Shown: piece after piece, positions 58,816 through 64,000 of the stretch | Layout: each line of letters starts with the position of its first letter | Numbering within the stretch: the stretch's first letter is position 1 | Source: Desulfococcus multivorans | GTDB lineage: Bacteria > Desulfobacterota > Desulfobacteria > Desulfobacterales > Desulfococcaceae | Assembly: GCF_001854245.1 (NCBI RefSeq) | Contig: NZ_CP015381.1 | Location: 3,321,001 to 3,385,000, forward strand | Direction of reading: 5' to 3' | DNA length: 64,000 nt | The notes under the pieces: model-generated | Seen by the model: the letters and a program-made list of their open reading frames with translations, nothing else | Databases searched by the model: none | Told to the model about the DNA's origin: nothing | Position numbers and translations under genes: made by a program

Positions 58816-60114
58816 ATGGGTTTCTGGATTTCTCTTCTGTTGCTGATGGTCTCCCTGGCCGACCCGACCGGCGCCGAAGAATTTGACTTCATCATCTCCG
58901 AAGCCCAAAAAAAGCCCTACGCGGTGGGGGGACGATTGGAATCCCGCTTCATCTACCACCGACTCGATGAGGATGCGATCCGTTACAGCCCCAATGACCA
59001 CCTGAAGGATGTCGGGGACGATACGCATGAATGGCGGACATCGGCGGAACTTTCCGGCAGCTGTCAATACGGCGTCTTTCAGGCGGGTCTGCTCACCCAC
59101 CATCAATTCGAGGAGACGCATGAGGACGACGGATGGGACCACAAAATATACGAGGGCTACATGTCGCTGACCCCTACCCCCCGCCTGACGGTGGACGCCG
59201 GCAAAAAATCGATACTGTGGGGCAAAGGGTACGCCTGGAACCCGGTTGGATTCATCAACCGGCCCAAAGACCCTGACGATCCGGCTCAAAATCTTGAAGG
59301 ACGCACGTTTCTGGGGGTCGACCTCATCAGAAGCTTTGCAGCCGGTCACCTGAGCAACATCGGGGTTACGGCGCTGCTGCTTCCGGTCATCGATGACTGG
59401 GCCAATGCGGAATTGGGCGAGGGGGGTGATCTGAACATTGCGCTCAAGCTTTACCTGCTATGGCATGACACCGACCTTGACGTCATCTGTTTTGACGGCC
59501 CGGACCAGCCCGCCGGCTTTGGATTCGATTTTGCCAAAAACCTTGCCGAAAACATCGAAGTGCACGGCGAGCTGGCGGTGCGGAAGGATGTGCCGCACAT
59601 GGTCCCCGATGCCGATGATCTTCCCCGGGAATCGCGGGAAGATCAGATCAGCCTGCTTCTGGGCGCGCGCTACCTCAACACGATCGACACCACTTTCATC
59701 GCGGAATATTATCATAACGGCGCCGGCTACGATCGCGGCGAGATTGAAGACGTGTTTGTGCTCAAGAAGGCCGCATTCCGCGAGTGGCAGACAACCGGCG
59801 ACGCCTCGGTCATGGAGCGTATCGCCCGGACCACCCGACCTTACGATCGGCAGCGGAATCCCGGGAAGGATTACGGCTACATCAAAATCTCCCAGAAGGA
59901 GCCTTTCGACCTGTTGTACTTCACCCCCTGGGTGGCGGCAGTCGTCAACCTGAGGGATTTCAGCTTCAACCTCCAGCCGGGTCTGACCTGGGCGCCCGTG
60001 ACCGATCTGGAATTGAATCTTCGCGTGGGGATCCCCATCGGCCCGGCGTACACCGAATTCGGCGAAAAACCCGATACGTATCGACCCGAAGTCTGGGTAC
60101 GCTACTATTTTTAA
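58816..60114 (+). CDS. probable outer-membrane beta-barrel protein
   Basis: 432 residues with signal peptide (about 1-20, cut near TGAEE). The rest alternates short amphipathic strands with charged loops and ends in the aromatic C-terminus VWVRYYF, a signal for the Bam machine. I do not recognise a named porin family. Starts 4 bp after the LolA-like gene with a weak RBS, so it is probably coupled. Likely the outer-membrane end of the system. Confidence 0.75.
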   Translation: MGFWISLLLLMVSLADPTGAEEFDFIISEAQKKPYAVGGRLESRFIYHRLDEDAIRYSPNDHLKDVGDDTHEWRTSAELSGSCQYGVFQAGLLTHHQFEETHEDDGWDHKIYEGYMSLTPTPRLTVDAGKKSILWGKGYAWNPVGFINRPKDPDDPAQNLEGRTFLGVDLIRSFAAGHLSNIGVTALLLPVIDDWANAELGEGGDLNIALKLYLLWHDTDLDVICFDGPDQPAGFGFDFAKNLAENIEVHGELAVRKDVPHMVPDADDLPRESREDQISLLLGARYLNTIDTTFIAEYYHNGAGYDRGEIEDVFVLKKAAFREWQTTGDASVMERIARTTRPYDRQRNPGKDYGYIKISQKEPFDLLYFTPWVAAVVNLRDFSFNLQPGLTWAPVTDLELNLRVGIPIGPAYTEFGEKPDTYRPEVWVRYYF

Positions 60115-60124
60115 AGGAATTTCC

Positions 60125-61099
60125 ATGACCGATGCCTTAATCGTCAAAGACATGGCCAAGCGTTTTGAAAAGATCGATGCCGTCTCCGGCATTTCATTTC
60201 GTGTTCAAAAAGGAGAACTCTTCGGCTTTCTCGGCCCCAACGGCGCCGGAAAAACCACCACCATCAACATGTTGACGGGATTGGCGCGCCCGGACACGGG
60301 AACGGTCCGGATCGGGGGCATCGACTGCACGGACAATCCCCGGGCAGCCCAGCATCTCGTGGGCGTGGTGCCGGACGAAAGCAATCTGTATGCGGAACTC
60401 ACCGGTTTCGACAACCTGTGCTTTTGTGCTGCGCTTTACGGCATCGGCAAGGCCGAACGACAGACCCGGGCCCGAACACTTCTGGAAACCTTTGGTCTGA
60501 CCGAAGCGGCCGGTCGCAAGTTCGGAAAGTATTCCAAGGGGATGAAGCGGAAGCTCACCATCGCGGCGGGGATCATTCACCAGCCCGAAATCCTTTTTCT
60601 GGACGAACCCACCACAGGCATCGACGTCGCCAGCGCCCGACAACTCCGTCAGCTCATCGCAGATCTGAACAGAAACGGAACCACCATCTTCCTGACCACC
60701 CACTATATCGAGGAGGCGGAAAGACTCTGCGGCCGTATCGCATTCATCGTCTCAGGGCGTATCGTCCGCATCGACACGGTCGAGAATCTGCTCCAACCCC
60801 TCCAGGAGAAACACGTGGTTCGGATCACATGCGCCAACCCCCTGACCCACCGCCGGCAAATCCTCTCCGAAACCTTTCCAGATCTCAAATTCACTCTCTC
60901 CGGGCAGGATGTTATCCAGGTGGAAAGCGACGGGATCGTCCGCGTAGGCACACTGGTTCGATTCCTGGAAGACCAGGGGGCGGAGGTTCTGGAGGCCAGA
61001 CGAATGCGACCGAGCCTTGAAAACATCTTTGTGCGGATCACCGGCATCGAGGCCGAGGCCATGCGAAGAGAAAAAGAGAAAAAAGGGGGGGAGCCATGA
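60125..61099 (+). CDS. ABC-2 exporter ATPase (CcmA/DrrA class)
   Basis: 324 residues. Walker A GPNGAGKTTTI (about 39-49), signature YSKGMKRKL, Walker B LFLDEPTTGIDVASAR and H-loop TTHYIEEAE. The C-terminal ~90 residues are the regulatory extension of DrrA-like ATPases. AAAGGA RBS; the stop overlaps the permease start by 4 bp. Substrate unknown. Confidence 0.92.
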   Translation: MTDALIVKDMAKRFEKIDAVSGISFRVQKGELFGFLGPNGAGKTTTINMLTGLARPDTGTVRIGGIDCTDNPRAAQHLVGVVPDESNLYAELTGFDNLCFCAALYGIGKAERQTRARTLLETFGLTEAAGRKFGKYSKGMKRKLTIAAGIIHQPEILFLDEPTTGIDVASARQLRQLIADLNRNGTTIFLTTHYIEEAERLCGRIAFIVSGRIVRIDTVENLLQPLQEKHVVRITCANPLTHRRQILSETFPDLKFTLSGQDVIQVESDGIVRVGTLVRFLEDQGAEVLEARRMRPSLENIFVRITGIEAEAMRREKEKKGGEP

Positions 61100-61833
61100 A
61101 ACGATGGATCGCTTTCTGGAACATTCTGCTCAAGGACATGCGCACCTACTACCTGAAGCCACCCAATGTCAGCTGGGGACTCGTCTTCCCCCTGGCATGG
61201 ACGGCGATGTTTTTCATCAGATCCGGCACCGGCACCGAAAGCATCCCAACGCTGCTCCCCGGCGTGACGGCAGTCTCCATCCTCTTCGGCACCACGTCGA
61301 TGCTGGCTGTGACCGTGACCTTCGAGAAAAAGACCCGTTCCTTCGAGCGGCTGCTCCTCGCGCCCATTCCATTGCATCTGTTGATGCTGGCCAAAACCAG
61401 CGGCGCCATTTTTTTCGGTGTGGCCAACGCCTTCGTGCCGATCGTCATGGCGGTTTTCCTCACCGATCTCTCGCAGGTGGCCTGGAGCGTTTTCTTTCCG
61501 GCGGTTTTCCTGATCGCCGTGGCCTCCGCCTTTCTGGGCCTTTTCATCGCCGTGGCGGTGAGCGAGGTGTTCGAAGCCCAGACCTTCTCCAATTTTTTCC
61601 GCTTCCCCATGATATTCCTCTGCGGGCTCTTTTTTCCCATTGACAGACTGCCTGTATTTCTCAAACCGCTTTCGTATGCACTGCCCCTGACCTATGGGGC
61701 CGACCTGCTCCATGGGGCCGTCCACGGCGGGCATATCATGCCCTTTTCCCTTGACCTGTCCGTTCTCGGGGTTTTCTGTGTTGTATTGTTCACAGCAAGC
61801 CTCTACAACATCAATCGCAAATGGATCGCCTGA
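61096..61833 (+). CDS. ABC-2 type permease
   Basis: 245 residues with six predicted helices and the ABC-2 signature region (VAVSEVFEAQTFSNFFRFPM, FLCGLFFPIDRLPVFLKPLS, ALPLTYGADLLHGAV). Partner of the preceding ATPase. Its last 13 bases overlap the start proposed for the peroxiredoxin-like gene. Confidence 0.9.
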   Translation: MKRWIAFWNILLKDMRTYYLKPPNVSWGLVFPLAWTAMFFIRSGTGTESIPTLLPGVTAVSILFGTTSMLAVTVTFEKKTRSFERLLLAPIPLHLLMLAKTSGAIFFGVANAFVPIVMAVFLTDLSQVAWSVFFPAVFLIAVASAFLGLFIAVAVSEVFEAQTFSNFFRFPMIFLCGLFFPIDRLPVFLKPLSYALPLTYGADLLHGAVHGGHIMPFSLDLSVLGVFCVVLFTASLYNINRKWIA

Positions 61834-62204
61834 CCCCATCCCTCCACTTCTATCCCAAGGCCGGCACCTCCGGCTGAACCGCCCAGGCCCAGGCGGTGCG
61901 GGACGCACTCGCGGAACTTTCGGCAGCGGACATCTTCGTGGTCGGCATCAGTCCGGATAAACCGGCCCAACAGAAGAAGTTCGACGACAAACACGGATTG
62001 CACTTTCCGCTCCTCTCCGACCCGGATCACCGGATTGCCGAGGCTTACGGCGTGTGGGCGGAGAAAAAGATGTACGGCAAGGTTTACATGGGCATCGTGC
62101 GATCCGCCTTTCTCATTGATGAAAAGGGCTGGATCGCAGCGGCGTGGTACGGGATCAGCCCAAAAAACACGATTCCGGAATTGATGAAGGTGATGAAAGG
62201 CTAA
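61821..62204 (+). CDS. Bcp-like peroxiredoxin with in-frame TGA, candidate selenoprotein (N-terminally short)
   Basis: Read through one TGA (61875-61877), the frame encodes 127 residues. HFYPKAGTSG-[TGA]-TAQAQAVRD aligns with the Bcp active site FYPKDxTPGCTxEAxxFRD, so the TGA replaces the peroxidatic Cys. Downstream it is clean Bcp: VVGISPDKPAQQKKF, HGLHFPLLSDPDHRIAEAYG, GIVRSAFLIDEKGWI. A SECIS-like hairpin follows the TGA. Odd: about 30 N-terminal residues of normal Bcp are missing, and the ATG at 61821 lies inside the permease gene without an RBS. Either a short selenocysteine peroxiredoxin or a decayed bcp; I lean to the former with moderate certainty. Confidence 0.6.
61893..61912 (+). 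promoter_or_regulatory. bacterial SECIS-like hairpin after the TGA codon
   Basis: Stem GGTGC (61895-61899) with GCACT (61905-61909, one G-U pair), extended by GC/GC past a bulged C; apical loop GGGAC. The loop begins 22 bases after the TGA and has G at its first two positions, matching the general bacterial SECIS pattern. An alternative 6-bp hairpin (ACCGCC with GGCGGT, 61878-61897) overlaps it. Confidence 0.5.
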
Positions 62205-62216
62205 GGACCGTTCCGA

Positions 62217-62690
62217 TCAGGCTTTTCCGGTATAAACGCCGTCGTAGTCGCCGGTATCCAAAGCATCCGCGTCGGCCGTCAGACGGCCGGCGACCACCTC
62301 GCCGATAAAGAGGGTGTGATTGCCCGGCTGCAGGCTCTCCTTGACCGCGCATTCCAGGTAGGCGATGCAGTCCGGGAGGACCGGGCAGCCGGTTTTGCCC
62401 TTTCGCCACTCGAGTCCCGAAAATTTCGCCGTCGGGTTCGGCCCCTTGAAGCGCGAAAGGAAGTCTTTCCGGTCTTTTGCAATCACGTGGAGGACAAAGG
62501 CGCCGCTTTGTCGGATCAAGGCGTGGCAATACCGGTTGGGATGCACGGCAGCCATGATGAGCGGCGGGTCGTGGGAGACCTGGGATACCCAGGAGGCCAC
62601 CATGCCGTTGATCGCAGTTCCGTTTCCCGTAGTCAGGACATAGATGCCGTAAACCATCTTCCCCAAAGCCTGCTGCCATTCCGTTTTCAT
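62217..62690 (-). CDS. flavin reductase-like FMN-binding split-barrel protein
   Basis: 157 residues with the flavin-reductase-like barrel: KMVYGIYVLTTGNGTAINGM, VSQVSHDPPLIMAAVHPNRY, GAFVLHVIAKDRKDFLSRF and NHTLFIGEVVAG. Binds FMN and uses NAD(P)H or acts as an FMN-dependent redox protein in sulfate reducers and clostridia. Strong GGGAGG RBS. Convergent with the peroxiredoxin-like gene (12 bp apart). Confidence 0.88.
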   Translation of the reverse strand: MKTEWQQALGKMVYGIYVLTTGNGTAINGMVASWVSQVSHDPPLIMAAVHPNRYCHALIRQSGAFVLHVIAKDRKDFLSRFKGPNPTAKFSGLEWRKGKTGCPVLPDCIAYLECAVKESLQPGNHTLFIGEVVAGRLTADADALDTGDYDGVYTGKA

Positions 62691-62729
62691 TAAAACCTCC
62701 CTTTCCGCCGCACCGATCGGCTCCGGCCG

Positions 62730-64000
62730 TCACAGGGGAACGGAAAGAAGCCTGTCCTTGAGGACGCGTTCACGGTAGGCATTCAACAACACGTCTTTCC
62801 TGAGGATCCCCACAACCCGATCCGGATCGTCCGGCGGGGTGACGGGCAGGCAGGAGACGTGATGGGTTTCAAATCGATAAAACGCCGTTTCGAGGTTGTC
62901 GGCGGCTGAAACAGTGATGACCTTCCGCTGCATGAGGTCCGCGGCGACGACGATTTCCCGGAGCATTTCGAAATCGTTCAGAACCCCCCGGACATCCCGA
63001 AGGGAGAGGAAACCGGCCAACCGTTCGCCGGCCAGCACCACAAAATGGGGATAGTTCGATTCACAGATCCGTTCGACGATGTGGGGCAGCGACGCATTTT
63101 CAGGCAAGGTTTCAAAATCGTCGTCCATGAAATCCTTGACGACGAGATGCCGCAACACGCCGACATCGTGCCCTCGGACGATATTCACCCCTTTCCTGAG
63201 CAGCTTCATTTCGTAAACGGAATACCCGAACAGGAGCCGGACCACCAGAACGCTGCTGATACAGGCCACCATGAGCGGGAGAATCACCGCTTCGTTATTC
63301 GTCAGTTCGAAAATCGTCATGATGGCCGTAATGGGCGCCAGGGTCGTTCCGGCCACCACCGCGCCCATCCCGGCCAGCGCATAAAAGGCGGGATTCAGAT
63401 CGAGTCCTGGAAACACCTGATTGGCGGCAAGTCCGACGGCGGTGCCCAGCGTCGCGCCCAGCACCAATGAAGGGGCGAAGATGCCGCCGCTCATGCCAGA
63501 GCCCACACAGAGGGCGGTGGCGATCATCTTGACCAGGAGCAGGGCCACGGCGGCACCGAGGCCCAGGGATGCGGTGAGTGCGGCATTGACCGTATCGTAT
63601 CCGATCCCCAGAATCTGCGGAAACGCCAGGGCCGACACCCCCAGAAGGAGTCCGCCGACGGCCGGCTTCAGCCATTCGAAAATCCGGGTCCCCATGAACA
63701 GATCCTCGCTCAGGCCGACGGTGCGGATAAATAGGATGGCGACGAAGCCTCCGGCGAGACCCAGAGCCAGATAGACGCCGAGTTCCCAGAAGTGGTAAAG
63801 CACGAAGTCCACCGCAACAAACGTTGGAAACTCGCCCAGAAATATGCGGGACACCACCGACCCGACCACCGACGCGATGACGATGTTGCTGATGTGGCTC
63901 AGTTCAAGGTCAAGAAGAATGATCTCGACGGCAAAAAGGGTGCCGGTGATGGGTGCGTTGAAGGTCGCGGCGATGCCCGCCGCCACCCCGGAGGCCAGGC
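62730..64000 (-). CDS. ClC-family chloride channel/antiporter with CBS domains, 5' end cut by window
   Basis: About 423 residues visible, N-terminus beyond the window. ClC hallmarks are AAGIAATFNAPITGTLFAVE (the pore Glu region), GSGMSGGIFAPSLVLGATLG and MGAVVAGTTLAPITAIMTIF. A cytoplasmic pair of CBS domains follows (about the last 140 residues: VKDFMDDDFETLPENASLPH, ADLMQRKVITVSAADNLETA). Channel versus Cl-/H+ antiporter cannot be settled. The stop at 62730 lies 40 bp upstream of the flavin reductase start. Confidence 0.92.
   Translation of the reverse strand, partial: LASGVAAGIAATFNAPITGTLFAVEIILLDLELSHISNIVIASVVGSVVSRIFLGEFPTFVAVDFVLYHFWELGVYLALGLAGGFVAILFIRTVGLSEDLFMGTRIFEWLKPAVGGLLLGVSALAFPQILGIGYDTVNAALTASLGLGAAVALLLVKMIATALCVGSGMSGGIFAPSLVLGATLGTAVGLAANQVFPGLDLNPAFYALAGMGAVVAGTTLAPITAIMTIFELTNNEAVILPLMVACISSVLVVRLLFGYSVYEMKLLRKGVNIVRGHDVGVLRHLVVKDFMDDDFETLPENASLPHIVERICESNYPHFVVLAGERLAGFLSLRDVRGVLNDFEMLREIVVAADLMQRKVITVSAADNLETAFYRFETHHVSCLPVTPPDDPDRVVGILRKDVLLNAYRERVLKDRLLSVPL

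Noticed and set aside
61694-61960. Plus-strand 88-codon open frame across the permease/peroxiredoxin junction
   Set aside because: A different frame from both genes, with no homology; the Bcp-like frame is the conserved one.

Overview
The window looks like a piece of a Desulfobacterota (deltaproteobacterial, probably sulfate-reducing) chromosome. This is inferred from the gene set: a CcsB-type cytochrome c maturation system, a small siroheme sulfite reductase, a plant-type DapB, a fused tRNA-tuf-secE-nusG-rplKAJL-rpoBC-str-S10-spc-alpha cluster and a possible selenoprotein. No rRNA is present, so taxonomy cannot be fixed from the sequence alone.

Left part (1-12.4 kb). On the minus strand are the end of a cytochrome c biogenesis locus (ccsB plus a membrane-anchored TPR protein) and a redox/metal cluster: an ArsR-type regulator, a DUF318/ArsP-like permease, two small thioredoxins, a CcdA-type electron carrier and a Cys-containing secreted protein. 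Divergently, on the plus strand, lies a complete Yej-type peptide ABC importer (two permeases, binding protein, double-ATPase protein) with overlapping genes. It ends tail to tail with dapB.

Core block (12.4-43.2 kb, all minus strand). Transcription runs from high to low coordinates: tRNA-Thr(TGT), tRNA-Tyr, tRNA-Gly, tRNA-Thr(GGT), tuf, rpmG, tRNA-Trp, secE, nusG, rplK, rplA, rplJ, rplL, rpoB, rpoC, rpsL, rpsG, tuf, then the S10, spc and alpha operons to rplQ, closed by an intrinsic terminator. The two tuf genes encode identical proteins. fusA, adk and map are missing from their usual places. Control elements visible here are an L10 leader before rplJ, a very long hairpin between rplL and rpoB, and a near-consensus sigma70 promoter before rpsL.

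Middle part (43.2-55.7 kb). This is a looser mix of single genes: an MltD-like lytic transglycosylase, tRNA-Arg(CCT), a CBS-pair protein, a small siroheme sulfite reductase, a secreted metallo-beta-lactamase-fold protein, a Nudix hydrolase, a plant HPR1-like hydroxypyruvate reductase paired with glycerate 2-kinase, and a charged secreted protein. A complete 1980-bp IS1634-like element with 19-bp perfect inverted repeats and a TTCAT target duplication sits directly upstream of that last gene.

Right part (55.7-64 kb). A tightly packed plus-strand operon encodes a LolD/MacB-like ATPase and FtsX-type permease, a secreted NifX-like domain protein, a LolA-like protein, a probable outer-membrane barrel, an ABC-2 exporter pair, and a short Bcp-like peroxiredoxin. 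In the peroxiredoxin an in-frame TGA stands exactly where the peroxidatic cysteine belongs, followed by a bacterial SECIS-like hairpin. This is the most interesting signal in the window. A flavin reductase and a ClC-type chloride channel (cut by the window end) close the region on the minus strand.
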